Assembly: GCF_020905295.1 (NCBI RefSeq)
Contig: NZ_JAJJMM010000001.1
Location: 1,054,001 to 1,118,000, forward strand
DNA length: 64,000 nucleotides
Reading direction: 5' to 3'
Source of the DNA: Flavobacterium piscisymbiosum
Lineage (GTDB): Bacteria; Bacteroidota; Bacteroidia; Flavobacteriales; Flavobacteriaceae
The first letter of the stretch is position 1. Each line of letters begins with the position of its first letter. The notes below the pieces were generated by a model. It had not been told where the DNA came from and did not search any database. It worked only from the letters and a program-made list of their open reading frames with translations. Shown here in pieces: positions 17,926-27,072 of this stretch. Both the position numbers and the translations under genes were made by a program.

Positions 17926-19365
17926 ATGGTATTAAGTAGATTCTGGTTAGTGATTTTTATTTCCTCAATTGTCTTTATTGTGGTCAGTTTATTTACTGCC
18001 AACACTTATACTATCGATTCTGTTATAAACGGAAAAAAAGACGATCCGATTCTGGTCTCAGAAAAATACATTCACGAACTTCCTGCTTTCATCAAAGACA
18101 GCATTCAGAAAGCGCCGGATCAGACCATGATCATCAATCGTGATACGCTTAATGCAGATACTACTTATGTTTATAAAAATAAAACGGTAAAAATTTTCAG
18201 CGGTCTTCAAAAATCTGATGGTTTATTGCCTACTTGCAAAAGCACTTTGGTCGATTTAATCTTACCGCTTATTGCTTATTTGGCTTTTTTCTGCGGATTA
18301 ATGGAACTTTTAATCATTTCAGGAGCATCCGGAAAATTAGCCAAAGTACTAAGTCCGGTATTCGTAAAGGTTTTTCCTAGTATTCCTAAAAATCACCCTT
18401 CTATATCTTATATGACTTTAAACTTTGCCGCGAATTTCCTTGGATTAGATTCGGCTGCAACTCCTTTTGGACTTAAAGCCATGGAAAGTTTACAGGAAAT
18501 AAATCCCGACAAAGACAGAGCAAGTGATGCTCAGATTATGTTTATGTGCCTTCACGCTTCGGGTTTAACTTTAATCGCAACGTCAATTATTGGCTATCGT
18601 GCTGCAGCAAATGCCACGAATCCTGCCGATGTTATGCTTCCGTGTATTATTACTTCTTTTATTGGTACGATCGCAGCATTTTTGATTGTGGGAATTAAAC
18701 AAAAAATCAATTTTAAAAGCGCTTCGCTTGTTATTGTCTTAATCGGTTTAATTGCCGCGATTATTGGTTTGCTGATGTACGTTAACCATTTAGATTTAAT
18801 TGGAAAAAATTACTTTACCTCTAATCTTTCGGGTTTAATATTGATTGGAATTATTGCCTTTACATTGATTTTTTCATTCAAACATGAAAAGAAATTTAGC
18901 GATGCTAATACAACTGTTTTTGAGACATTTGTAGTAGGCGCAAACAACGGTGTTAAAACCGGAGTTACTATTTTTCCTTATGTATTGGGAATGTTAGTGG
19001 CTATTTCTTTATTCAGAAACAGCGGTTTATTCGAAATCATAAGCGATGCAATTGCATTTGTTTTTTCGAATATGGGAGTGAGTAAAGAAATTACGAATGC
19101 ATTACCGGTAGCTATGCTTCGCCCGTTTAGCTCTGCAGGATCCCGCGGATTTTTAATTGATTCGATGAATACGTTTGGTGCAGATTCTTTGACAGCAAGA
19201 TTGAGCAGCATTTTTCAGTGCAGTGCCGAAAGTACTTTTTATGTAATTGCGGTTTATTTTGGTTCTGTAAATATCAAAAATACGCGTTATGCATTGGGCA
19301 CAATGCTTCTTGTAGATCTTATTTGTGTGATTACGGCAATTTTTGTAGCGACTTGGTTTTTTTAA
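17926..19365 (+). CDS. Nucleoside recognition domain (SpmA-SpmB-like) membrane protein
   Basis: About 479 residues from MVLSRFWLVIFISSIVF; the ORF extends to 17878, but no better start is seen. An N-terminal anchor is followed by a periplasmic loop and then two Gate/nucleoside-recognition domains. The first has LAYLAFFCGLMELLIISGASG and NFAANFLGLDSAATPFGLKAM. The second has VVGANNGVKTGVTIFPYVLGMLVA and PVAMLRPFSSAGSRGFLIDSM. These correspond to SpmA and SpmB fused in one chain, as is usual in Bacteroidota. About ten membrane spans. The transported substrate is not known. Confidence 0.87.
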   Translation: MVLSRFWLVIFISSIVFIVVSLFTANTYTIDSVINGKKDDPILVSEKYIHELPAFIKDSIQKAPDQTMIINRDTLNADTTYVYKNKTVKIFSGLQKSDGLLPTCKSTLVDLILPLIAYLAFFCGLMELLIISGASGKLAKVLSPVFVKVFPSIPKNHPSISYMTLNFAANFLGLDSAATPFGLKAMESLQEINPDKDRASDAQIMFMCLHASGLTLIATSIIGYRAAANATNPADVMLPCIITSFIGTIAAFLIVGIKQKINFKSASLVIVLIGLIAAIIGLLMYVNHLDLIGKNYFTSNLSGLILIGIIAFTLIFSFKHEKKFSDANTTVFETFVVGANNGVKTGVTIFPYVLGMLVAISLFRNSGLFEIISDAIAFVFSNMGVSKEITNALPVAMLRPFSSAGSRGFLIDSMNTFGADSLTARLSSIFQCSAESTFYVIAVYFGSVNIKNTRYALGTMLLVDLICVITAIFVATWFF

Positions 19366-19374
19366 ATCATTATG

Positions 19375-19470
19375 ATTTATTCCGGATTTTATCTAAACTG
19401 GACTGAAGTCCAGCCCTACAATATAGGGCGAGCCTACGGCTCTTTTTTTAGAGTTCCTGATGAACAATTT
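19375..19470. repeat. REP element upstream of RAYT 1
   Basis: The hairpin CTGGACTGAAGTCCAG at 19398-19413 is followed by ccctacaatatagggcgagcc and a TTTTTTT run. The same hairpin recurs at 20015-20030. In inverse orientation it resembles the CCGGATTTTAATCCGG units right of the transposase gene. Confidence 0.85.
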
Positions 19471-19532
19471 AATATTTGTAAGAATATTTTGTAATATTGT
19501 TGCGAATTTAAATCGTTACCAACAAATACAAA

Positions 19533-19994
19533 ATGTCAAATACTTATCATCAAGTTTATATTCAGGCAGTTTTTGCAGTAAAATATAGAGAAGCAATTAT
19601 TACAAGTGACTGCAAATCAAAAATATTAAGTGTCATTGGAAAATTAATAAATGAAACGGGTTGCAAAACCTTAATTGTAAATGGGACTGAAGATCATGTT
19701 CACTGTCTTTTAAGCCTTAAGCCAACAATTTCTATTTCGGAATTAATGAAAATTGTAAAAGGGAAATCATCAAAATTTATAAATGATCGTCAATTAACAA
19801 AACATAAATTCGAATGGCAAGAAGGGTATGGTGCTTTCTCCTATAGCAAATCCCACATTGATGCTGTATATAAATATATTGCTAATCAAGAGGAGCATCA
19901 TAAAAGAGAAAATTTTAAAGATGAATATATTTCTTTATTAAATAAATTTAATGTCAAATTCGATGAAAAATATATTTTTGAAAAATTAATATAA
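19533..19994 (+). CDS. REP-associated tyrosine transposase (IS200/IS605 TnpA-like), RAYT 1
   Basis: A 153-residue Y1 HUH transposase. The HUH motif is HVH in GTEDHVHCLLSLKP. The catalytic Tyr is in VYKYIANQEEHHKRENF. The length equals IS200 TnpA, the frame is intact, and there is no TnpB. It is bracketed by REP hairpins at 19398 and 20015 and by a tandem REP array to 20480, the hallmark of RAYTs, which are thought to mobilise or maintain REPs rather than act as selfish IS elements. A second RAYT with a different REP family lies at 48439-48876. Confidence 0.9.
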   Translation: MSNTYHQVYIQAVFAVKYREAIITSDCKSKILSVIGKLINETGCKTLIVNGTEDHVHCLLSLKPTISISELMKIVKGKSSKFINDRQLTKHKFEWQEGYGAFSYSKSHIDAVYKYIANQEEHHKRENFKDEYISLLNKFNVKFDEKYIFEKLI

Positions 19995-20000
19995 TTTATT

Positions 20001-20481
20001 TAAACCGGACTGGACTGGACTGAAGTCCAGCCCTACAATATGGGTCGAGCCGATGGCTCTTTTTTTAGAGTTCCGGAGGAACGATTTATATTGTAGGGCC
20101 GGATTTTAATCCGGTTTAAAATAGAATCGGATCCATAGCTCGTTTTTCAGAGTTCCAGAGGAACGATTTATATTGTAGGGCCGGATTTTAATCCGGTTTA
20201 AAATAGGAATCGGACACATAGATCGTTTTCAAAGTTCCGGAGGAACGCTTTATATTATAGGGCCGGATTTTTATCTGATTTAAAATAGGAATCGGATCCA
20301 TAGCTCGTTTTTCAGAGTTCCGGAGGAACGCTTTATATTGTAGGGCCGGATTTTAATCCGGTTTAAAATAGGAATCGGACCCATAGCTTGTTTTCAGAGT
20401 TCCGGAGGAACGCTTTATATTGTAGGGCCGGATTTTAATCCGGTTTAAAAATAGGAATCGAGCTATTTTAATCCGGTTTAA
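20001..20481. repeat. REP array (family 1), about 82-bp period
   Basis: Starting with CTGGACTGAAGTCCAG at 20015-20030, the array then carries the inverse-oriented hairpin CCGGATTTTAATCCGG at 20099, 20181, 20346 and 20428. A decayed copy lies at about 20263 and a partial one at about 20464. Units are spaced 82-83 bases and share the linkers tagctcgttttcagagttc, cggaggaacgctttatatt and gtaggg. Spacers are as conserved as the hairpins, so this is a tandem amplification, not a CRISPR array. No gene lies in this 535-base gap. Confidence 0.92.
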
Positions 20482-20529
20482 AAATAAAAACAAATTCAAT
20501 TCGTTGAATTAATAAAATACCACAAATTA

Positions 20530-21258
20530 ATGAAACCACAATACCTATTTATCGCATGCCTTTTAATTGGTTGCCAAAAGCCAAAACCAGTCGATCAGGC
20601 AATCGCTGCAACTCCCGGAACTAAAACCGAAATCACTGCAGTTAAAGAAAATTTCTTAAAAATAGATACAATTTCTATTGCTGATTATGGAGAAATATCA
20701 AAAGACAACTATGTTTTGGCTTATCTTTTAGACCAAAAAGCAGATAAGGACAGCATTGTAACAGGAAAATATCGTCTTGATTTTTATCAGAATAAAACTA
20801 AAACTACTTCATCAAATATTACAATTGAAAGAGTCGACAAAGGATCTGAATGGAATGCTATTTACGGATTAGGAACAGAAAGTGCCAAAAGTTCGCCTTT
20901 TATTCAAATTAGTTTTGGATATCCTGCTTGTGGTTACAATCAAAGTCATTATTTGTATTATTTAAAAAACAATGACATACAATTGGTTTACGATTGGTAT
21001 ACTATGTCTGATAGTGGTTGGGGAAGCTGGGTCGAATTCGAAAATCCTTCGGCGAAAGCCAATCCTGAATCATTCTACTGCAAAACAGTTTCTTTTGAAC
21101 CCGATGATAATGATGAGAACATGGGAATTGCTAAACATTCAGATTCGATTGTTTTTCGCTTAAGCGGAAATCAATGGCAAAAGCAATTACTTTCGGCAAA
21201 AGACAAGATTTATTTTGAGAAAAAAATGAGTTTTGATGACTTTCATAAACAAGAATAA
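20530..21258 (+). CDS. Hypothetical lipoprotein
   Basis: 242 residues with a lipoprotein signal: FIACLLIGC places the acylated Cys at residue 15. The mature part begins QKPKPVDQ. The body has short beta strands, a repeated DWYTMSDSGWGSWVEFENP-type aromatic stretch and FGYPACGYNQSHYLYYLK. No known domain is recognised. It is probably anchored in the inner leaflet of the outer membrane. The gene stands between the REP array and fumarase, about 70 bases before the latter, without a clear terminator. Confidence 0.75.
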   Translation: MKPQYLFIACLLIGCQKPKPVDQAIAATPGTKTEITAVKENFLKIDTISIADYGEISKDNYVLAYLLDQKADKDSIVTGKYRLDFYQNKTKTTSSNITIERVDKGSEWNAIYGLGTESAKSSPFIQISFGYPACGYNQSHYLYYLKNNDIQLVYDWYTMSDSGWGSWVEFENPSAKANPESFYCKTVSFEPDDNDENMGIAKHSDSIVFRLSGNQWQKQLLSAKDKIYFEKKMSFDDFHKQE

Positions 21259-21307
21259 ACACTTTAAAACATCCCTTATTCAAATTCTTTCTTAGGTAAA
21301 TAATTTC

Positions 21308-21315
21308 TAACTTTG
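21308..21315 (+). promoter_or_regulatory. Probable -7 element of the fumarase gene
   Basis: TAACTTTG fits the Bacteroidota -7 consensus TAnnTTTG and lies 14 bases before the ATG at 21330. No TTG is found at the usual -33 distance, so the call is tentative. Confidence 0.4.
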
Positions 21316-21329
21316 TAAAAAACAAAGAA

Positions 21330-22934
21330 ATGATTGATTTTATATACCAAGACCCTTATCCTATTTTAAAGGATGATACACAGTACCGCAAAATTACTTC
21401 TGATTTTGTAAAAGTAGAACAATTTGGAGAACGTGAAGTTCTGACCGTTGACCCAAAAGGTTTAGAATTATTGGCTGAAGAAGCCCTTACAGATGTCTCT
21501 TTCATGTTAAGAACAACGCATTTACAAAAACTGCGTAAAATTCTTGATGATCCGGAAGCGACAGACAACGATCGTTTTGTGGCTTATAATTTATTACAAA
21601 ATGCTTCGGTTGCTGCCGAAGGTCAATTACCAAGCTGCCAGGATACGGGAACAGCGATTGTAATGGCCAAAAAAGGCGAAAGCATCTTTACCGGTGTTGA
21701 TGATGCAGAATGGCTGAGCAGAGGAATTTTCAACACGTACCAAAAACGTAATTTACGTTATTCGCAAATTGTACCTATTTCGATGTTTGAAGAAAAAAAT
21801 TCAGGATCGAATCTTCCGGCGCAAATTGATATTTATGCTAAAAAAGGAACTTCTTACGAATTTTTATTCATGGCAAAAGGCGGTGGATCTGCTAATAAAA
21901 CCTACTTATACCAACAAACAAAATCATTATTGAATGAAAAATCAATGGATGCTTTTGTTCGCGCAAAAATAAAAGACTTAGGAACTTCGGCTTGTCCTCC
22001 TTACCATTTAGCTTTGGTAATTGGCGGAACTTCTGCGGAAGCGAATCTAAGTGCTGTTAAAAAAGCGTCTGCAGGATATTATGACCATCTTCCTACTTCA
22101 GGAAACATGGCCGGTCAGGCTTTCCGTGATATCGAATGGGAACAAAAAGTACAGCAAATTTGCCAGGAAAGTGCTATTGGAGCTCAGTTTGGTGGTAAAT
22201 ATTTTACGCACGATGTTCGTGTTATTCGTTTGCCTCGTCACGCGGCTTCTTGTCCGGTTGGATTAGGGGTTTCTTGTTCTGCTGATAGAAATATCAAAGG
22301 AAAAATTACTAAAGACGGAATTTTCGTTGAACAATTGGAAGTAAATCCAAAACAATTTTTACCGGAAACAGCTCCGCATTTAGAAGCTCCTGTTGAAATT
22401 GACTTAGATCAGCCAATGGCAGATATTTTAGCTAAATTATCTCAATATCCAATTAAAACACGTTTAAAACTAAACGGAACTGTAATTGTTGCCCGTGATA
22501 TTGCGCACGCAAAAATCAAAGAATTATTAGAGGCTGGAAAACCAATGCCGGAATACTTTAAAAATCACCCGGTTTATTACGCTGGTCCGGCAAAAACTCC
22601 GGAAGGAATGGCTTCAGGAAGTTTTGGACCAACAACTGCGGGACGTATGGATGTTTATGTTGATGAATTCCAGAAACATGGCGGAAGTATGATTATGCTG
22701 GCAAAAGGAAACCGTACCAAGCAAGTAACTGATGCCTGTAACAAATACGGCGGATTCTACTTGGGTTCTATTGGTGGTCCAGCTGCAATTTTAGCTCAGG
22801 ATAATATCCTAAAAGTTGAAGTGGTTGACTTTGAAGAATTAGGAATGGAAGCAGTTCGTAAAATTACCGTTAAAGATTTCCCTGCTTTTATTATTACAGA
22901 TGATAAAGGAAACGATTTCTTTGAAAATCTTTAG
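21330..22934 (+). CDS. fumA: Class I fumarate hydratase
   Basis: 534 residues. This is the oxygen-sensitive [4Fe-4S] class I fumarase that interconverts fumarate and malate in the TCA cycle. Alpha and beta domains are fused in one chain. Cluster and substrate segments are visible: [10 protein letters not shown] (first Cys), [20 protein letters not shown] (second Cys), [16 protein letters not shown] (third Cys region), and in the beta domain [25 protein letters not shown] and [15 protein letters not shown]. It is cytoplasmic. The gene is followed by a composite inverted-repeat terminator. Confidence 0.96.
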   Translation: MIDFIYQDPYPILKDDTQYRKITSDFVKVEQFGEREVLTVDPKGLELLAEEALTDVSFMLRTTHLQKLRKILDDPEATDNDRFVAYNLLQNASVAAEGQLPSCQDTGTAIVMAKKGESIFTGVDDAEWLSRGIFNTYQKRNLRYSQIVPISMFEEKNSGSNLPAQIDIYAKKGTSYEFLFMAKGGGSANKTYLYQQTKSLLNEKSMDAFVRAKIKDLGTSACPPYHLALVIGGTSAEANLSAVKKASAGYYDHLPTSGNMAGQAFRDIEWEQKVQQICQESAIGAQFGGKYFTHDVRVIRLPRHAASCPVGLGVSCSADRNIKGKITKDGIFVEQLEVNPKQFLPETAPHLEAPVEIDLDQPMADILAKLSQYPIKTRLKLNGTVIVARDIAHAKIKELLEAGKPMPEYFKNHPVYYAGPAKTPEGMASGSFGPTTAGRMDVYVDEFQKHGGSMIMLAKGNRTKQVTDACNKYGGFYLGSIGGPAAILAQDNILKVEVVDFEELGMEAVRKITVKDFPAFIITDDKGNDFFENL

Positions 22935-22937
22935 TAT

Positions 22938-23103
22938 TTAACCGCAAAGTCCGCAAGGAGTTTACGCAAAGAACACAAAGTTTTTTTTTAACTAAATTTT
23001 AAAAATAAACTGTACAAACAATAAAAACCGCCTTTATGGGCGGTTTTATTTATTAATATACTTTGCGAACCTTGCGTAAACTCCTTGCGGACTTTGCGGT
23101 TAA
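22938..23103. repeat. Nested inverted repeat with central terminator hairpin
   Basis: A left arm at 22938-22980 and a right arm at 23061-23103 are reverse complements over about 43 bases with few mismatches (core AACCGCAAAGTCCGCAAGGA). Between them lies the hairpin AAAACCGCC-TTTAT-GGGCGGTTTT at 23024-23047 with T-rich flanks. It separates the converging fumarase (+) and PAS (-) genes and probably terminates both. Confidence 0.85.
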
Positions 23104-23107
23104 AATC

Positions 23108-23602
23108 TCAAGCAACTTCTTTCTCGAAAGCAATAAAGTGTGTCAGTTTTCCTTTTAAATTAAAAACCGGAACTCCATTGATTTGACAATTGTAGGTTCG
23201 GCCGTCTTTTCTGTAGTTTTGAATTGTTTTTTCGAAAGGAATCTGCAATTTGATTGCTTCTCTTATTTCTTTCAAAACCGTTTTTGATGTTTTGGGTCCC
23301 TGAAACATTTTTGGAGTTTTCCCTAATATTTCTTCTTCTTTATATCCGGTCATTCGCCTGATTCCGTTTGAGACAAAAATGATCTTTAAATCAAGATCTG
23401 TTACTACTACAACTTCTTCTTTAATACGTTCTTCTATCTCGAGATGCTTCTCATTCCAGGTAAATTGATTCGAAATTTTATTGACTTTCTTCAAATCAGA
23501 GAAAATAGCTTTCAGCTCATTTAGATATTCATAATGAAAATCCCATGCTAAAATAGGAACTGAATTACGATGGGAAGATTCATCAAAATCGGCATTTTTC
23601 AT
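23108..23602 (-). CDS. LOV-like PAS domain protein lacking the photoactive Cys
   Basis: About 164 residues from the ATG of MKNADFDESSHRN; the ORF can start 12 codons earlier at 23638. A short N-terminal helix region precedes one PAS domain (about residues 60-160). The domain closely follows the LOV pattern: IIFVSNGIRRMTGYKEEEILGK, then the core helix GKTPKMFQGPKT, IQNYRKDGRTYNCQI and GKLTHFIAFEKEV. In photoactive LOV domains the core is GRNCRFLQG; here the flavin-binding Cys position is Pro. No output domain is attached. Ligand unknown; FMN binding without the adduct is possible. Confidence 0.82.
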   Translation of the reverse strand: MKNADFDESSHRNSVPILAWDFHYEYLNELKAIFSDLKKVNKISNQFTWNEKHLEIEERIKEEVVVVTDLDLKIIFVSNGIRRMTGYKEEEILGKTPKMFQGPKTSKTVLKEIREAIKLQIPFEKTIQNYRKDGRTYNCQINGVPVFNLKGKLTHFIAFEKEVA

Positions 23603-23701
23603 TTTAAATAATTTAAAGGATATAATCTTTCCATCCAAAGATAGAGCGAAAATTCATCATAAAATAAATTTATTTTCTATTTAACGATTGTTTAATATGA
23701 G

Positions 23702-24784
23702 TTAAAAAGTAAATTTTAGCTGTACCACAACCGCTTTTTTTTCTTCGGTATTCAGGTTATTAAGTGAAATTCCGAGCAATCGGACCGAGTCTTTCATTTT
23801 TTCCTGATATAATAATTCTTCTACTGTTTCGAGAATCAGACTTTTATCTGAAATAAAATAGGGCAACGTTTTACTTCGGGTTTGTTGCGTAAAATCACTG
23901 TATTTTATTTTAAGCGTAACCGTTTTACCGGAAATTTTATGTCTTTGTAATCGCCTTTCAAGCGAAGTGGCAATTTTATCTAGCTGTTCGAGCATAAAAA
24001 TTTCAGAGGTCAAATTGACATCAAATGTATTTTCTGCTGCAACAGATTTCGTGATGCGATTCGATTTTACTTCGCTATTATGAATTCCGCGAACTACATT
24101 GTAATAAAAAGCGCCTGATTTCCCAAAATGCTTTTCCAGAAATTCAACCGATTTACTTTTAAGATCAGTTCCGGTAAAAATTCCCAATTGGTACATTTTT
24201 TCTGTAGTTACTTTTCCAACACCATAAAACTTTCTAATGGGTAATTCTTCCAGAAAAGCCTCGACTTCGTCCGGATTTACCGTTTTTTGTCCGTTTGGTT
24301 TATTGACATCACTGGCAATTTTGGCCACAAATTTATTGATCGAAATTCCCGCAGAAGCTGAAATTCCAACTTCATTCAAAATTCTTAATCTTATTTCCTG
24401 AGCCAATAAACTGGCACTTGGATTTCCTTTTTTATTCTGTGTTACATCCAAATAAGCTTCGTCAAGCGAAAGTGGCTCAACCAAATCGGTATAATCGTGA
24501 AAAATGGCGTGAATTTTACTTGAAATTTCTTTATAACGATCAAATCGCGGACGAACGAAAATAATTTCAGGACAATATTTTTTAGCCAAAACGCCACTTA
24601 TAGCACTACGCACACCAAATTTTCGTGCTTCGTAACTGGCTGCCGAAACTACTCCTCTATTCTCTGATCCGCCAACAGCAACGGGTTTTCCGAGCAAAGC
24701 AGGATTATCCATTTGCTCTACCGACGCATAAAAAGCATCCATATCAATATGAATAATTTTTCGATATACAGGCGTTTCAGACAT
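23702..24784 (-). CDS. dinB: DNA polymerase IV
   Basis: A 360-residue Y-family translesion polymerase. Catalytic carboxylates are in IIHIDMDAFYASVEQ near residues 12-22 and EPLSLDEAYLDVT near residue 105. The helix-hairpin-helix ELPIRKFYGVGKVTTEKMYQLG and a C-terminal little-finger domain are present. The chain ends VVVQLKFTF without an obvious long C-terminal beta-clamp extension. It copies past damaged template, error-prone. Monocistronic. Confidence 0.95.
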   Translation of the reverse strand: MSETPVYRKIIHIDMDAFYASVEQMDNPALLGKPVAVGGSENRGVVSAASYEARKFGVRSAISGVLAKKYCPEIIFVRPRFDRYKEISSKIHAIFHDYTDLVEPLSLDEAYLDVTQNKKGNPSASLLAQEIRLRILNEVGISASAGISINKFVAKIASDVNKPNGQKTVNPDEVEAFLEELPIRKFYGVGKVTTEKMYQLGIFTGTDLKSKSVEFLEKHFGKSGAFYYNVVRGIHNSEVKSNRITKSVAAENTFDVNLTSEIFMLEQLDKIATSLERRLQRHKISGKTVTLKIKYSDFTQQTRSKTLPYFISDKSLILETVEELLYQEKMKDSVRLLGISLNNLNTEEKKAVVVQLKFTF

Positions 24785-24857
24785 ACTACAAATTTAACTA
24801 GTAAAACACCAAAACAGAGAAGTTTATCGCTAAAAATCACTTAACAGTTTCTAAAAA

Positions 24858-25445
24858 TTATTTGAGTTTAATTTCTAAAGATTGACCGTCACGCGTAATT
24901 TCAACAAATTCTTCTATTCGATCTGAATAACTATTGCTATAGGATTGGTTTTGATAGTAGTTTGTCTTGCCTCCGTAATTATTATAAGCTGTTCCTGTAT
25001 ATACTGAACGTGTTCCTGACATTGTATAACTTGCAAAAGATTGTATGAAATACTTTCCGGGCTTTAGGTTCTCAAATTTAAAACGGCCATAATCATCTGT
25101 CGTAGTAACGAGTCTGTAACTATTTGCAGCATTTGACATATAAACATTGGTTTTAGAATTCTCTTTCTTTTTACGTAATTGATACCATTCTTCAAAATAT
25201 TTAGTGACAGGAAACAAATTTACTTCTACATTTTTGGCGTAAATCTTAGCTCCCAATGGAGCTCTGTGACCAAAACTTGATCTGGTTTTTGTAAAAGCAA
25301 TTCCTTCAACACTTCCTTTGCCTTTTGCCAGCATATTTTTTGCCTCAATAGAGTCAAAAGCCACCTGAGGATAATACTCTGCCTTTTGTGCTTTTATATT
25401 TAAAACCACAAATAAAAAAACTAGTGTAAAAAAAACTTTATTCAT
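24858..25445 (-). CDS. Secreted protein with carboxypeptidase-regulatory-like fold
   Basis: 195 residues with a signal peptide (FLFVVLNIKAQ). The segment TTDDYGRFKFENLKPGKYFIQSFASY is the typical strand pair of carboxypeptidase regulatory/CnaB-like beta-sandwich domains. It is followed by a Tyr/Ser/Asn-rich stretch (TAYNNYGGKTNYYQNQSYSN). A periplasmic or surface location is likely; no enzymatic motif is present. It is divergent from the MORN-like gene at 25516. Confidence 0.72.
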   Translation of the reverse strand: MNKVFFTLVFLFVVLNIKAQKAEYYPQVAFDSIEAKNMLAKGKGSVEGIAFTKTRSSFGHRAPLGAKIYAKNVEVNLFPVTKYFEEWYQLRKKKENSKTNVYMSNAANSYRLVTTTDDYGRFKFENLKPGKYFIQSFASYTMSGTRSVYTGTAYNNYGGKTNYYQNQSYSNSYSDRIEEFVEITRDGQSLEIKLK

Positions 25446-25515
25446 AACATTATGTATTTTTGCTTTATTATAAAATATAACTTACAAAAATAATAATTAA
25501 TAACTTATTTATCTT

Positions 25516-26232
25516 ATGAAAATTAATATTTTAATTGTTTACTTGTTTTTTATGTTCACATCTGCTTTTGCACAAAAAGAAAAGCCATGTGGTGTAAAAA
25601 ACGGTTTACAAGAAGGAACCTGCAAAGCTTTTTATCCTAACGGAAAAACAACTTATGCTGAAAATTGGAAAAAAGGAAAAAGAGAAGGAATTTCTTTCTA
25701 TTACTTTGACACTGGAAAAATTAAGGCTACCGGGAACTTTACAAAAGACAAAAAAAATGGCCCATGGAAATATTACAATGAAGATGGTACTTTATCTGCA
25801 GAGGAAAACTTTGTTTACAGGGAATTTACTGAGATAAAAGAAGGCACTTTTGCATATTATTACAAAAACGGAAAAATAAAAGAAACGAATATTTATGTCG
25901 ATGATAAGCTTGAAGGAAAACAAACCGAGTATTTTGAAAACGGTATTATTTCTAAAATTTTAATTTTTAAAAACAATCTAAGAAACGGAGAATGCAAGTT
26001 TTATTACGAAGATGGCTCAATTCAGGAAGAGTCTTTTTACAAAGAAGGATTAGCAGAAGGACCATCTACTTCGTATCATAAAAACGGTCAGATAAATTGC
26101 GTTCTAAATTTTGCAGGAGGAAAAATAGTGGGTGAAAAAATATGCAAGGACATTAATGGAAAAATTATTCCGAAAGACATTCCGAAAGAGACTTCGAAAG
26201 AGACTTCGAAAAACACAAAGAAAAAAAAGTAA
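25516..26232 (+). CDS. Secreted MORN-variant (YwqK-type) repeat protein
   Basis: 238 residues, signal peptide cut after about SAFAQ. The body is tandem YwqK/MORN-variant repeats of about 22-24 residues, such as GVKNGLQEGTCKAFYPNGK, KREGISFYYFDTGKIKATG and KKNGPWKYYNEDGTL. The tail is Lys/Glu/Thr-rich (KDIPKETSKETSKNTKKKK). Many databases label such proteins as YwqK-family antitoxins, but nothing here shows a toxin partner. A structural or surface role is as likely. Confidence 0.8.
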   Translation: MKINILIVYLFFMFTSAFAQKEKPCGVKNGLQEGTCKAFYPNGKTTYAENWKKGKREGISFYYFDTGKIKATGNFTKDKKNGPWKYYNEDGTLSAEENFVYREFTEIKEGTFAYYYKNGKIKETNIYVDDKLEGKQTEYFENGIISKILIFKNNLRNGECKFYYEDGSIQEESFYKEGLAEGPSTSYHKNGQINCVLNFAGGKIVGEKICKDINGKIIPKDIPKETSKETSKNTKKKK

Positions 26233-26257
26233 ATTATACCATTACATTCCTTTTCTT

Positions 26258-26265
26258 TATTTTTG
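26258..26265 (+). promoter_or_regulatory. Probable -7 element of the phosphatase gene
   Basis: TATTTTTG matches TAnnTTTG 24 bases before the ATG at 26290. No convincing -33 TTG is visible. Confidence 0.35.
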
Positions 26266-26289
26266 TAGTTCTACACGAAATAAAATACA

Positions 26290-27024
26290 ATGCGAACATT
26301 TGTTATAGGCGACATACACGGCGGATTACTCGCACTTGAGCAAGTGTTGAAAAAAGCTGAAGTTACTACACAAGATACTCTTATATTTTTAGGCGATTAT
26401 GTTGACGGCTGGAGCCAATCAGCAGAGGTAATTGATTATTTAATTGACCTGAAACTCCAACAAAACTGTATTTGCATTAGAGGAAATCATGATCAGCTGG
26501 CTTTAGACTGGCTTGAAAACAGACATGAAGATCTTGATGAAGAAATGTGGTACAAACATGGCGGAAAAGCGACTGTTGAAGGATATTCTAAAATTTCGGC
26601 AGAGCGAAAAAAAGAACATATTGCTTTTTTTGAAGCACTTCAGGATTATTATCTTGATGATGAAAACCGTCTTTTTGTTCATGCCGGATTCACGAATTTG
26701 AATGGTGTAGTTTGGGAATATTTTTCGAAATTATTTTACTGGGACAGAACACTTTGGGAATCTGCACTTGCTTTAGACCCAAAATTAAAACCAGACGATC
26801 TATATTATCCTAAGCGTTTTACAATATATAAAGAAATTTACATTGGCCATACACCGGTTACCCGAATTGGAAAAACAGTTCCAGTAAATAAGGCTTGTGT
26901 CTGGAATGTTGATACAGGTGCCGCTTTTAAGGGACCTTTGACAATTATGGACGTGAACACCAAGGAATTCTGGCAAAGTGATCCGTTAAATGAATTGTAT
27001 TCTGATGAAAAAGGTAGGAATTAA
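26290..27024 (+). CDS. Metallophosphatase, serine/threonine phosphatase-like
   Basis: 244 residues of calcineurin-like PPP phosphatase. The three signature blocks are GDIHGG (residues 7-12), GDYVDGW (about 37) and RGNHDQLA (about 64). Later His ligands are in LFVHAGF and YIGHTPVT. It is a two-metal cytoplasmic phosphoesterase of the bacterial PrpA/ApaH-like type. The substrate may be phosphoprotein or a nucleotide such as Ap4A; sequence alone does not decide. Confidence 0.9.
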   Translation: MRTFVIGDIHGGLLALEQVLKKAEVTTQDTLIFLGDYVDGWSQSAEVIDYLIDLKLQQNCICIRGNHDQLALDWLENRHEDLDEEMWYKHGGKATVEGYSKISAERKKEHIAFFEALQDYYLDDENRLFVHAGFTNLNGVVWEYFSKLFYWDRTLWESALALDPKLKPDDLYYPKRFTIYKEIYIGHTPVTRIGKTVPVNKACVWNVDTGAAFKGPLTIMDVNTKEFWQSDPLNELYSDEKGRN

Positions 27025-27072
27025 TTCATAAAAAGCTATTTTTGCATTTTAAAATAATTAATATTTAAGTTT

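Noticed and set aside
20001..20481. Regular 82-bp repeats as a CRISPR array
   Set aside because: The segments between hairpins are as conserved as the hairpins, no cas genes are present, and a RAYT gene adjoins the array, so it is a REP tandem.
25516..26232. Toxin-antitoxin module (YwqK antitoxin label)
   Set aside because: The protein is exported and made of MORN-variant repeats, and no toxin gene is adjacent.
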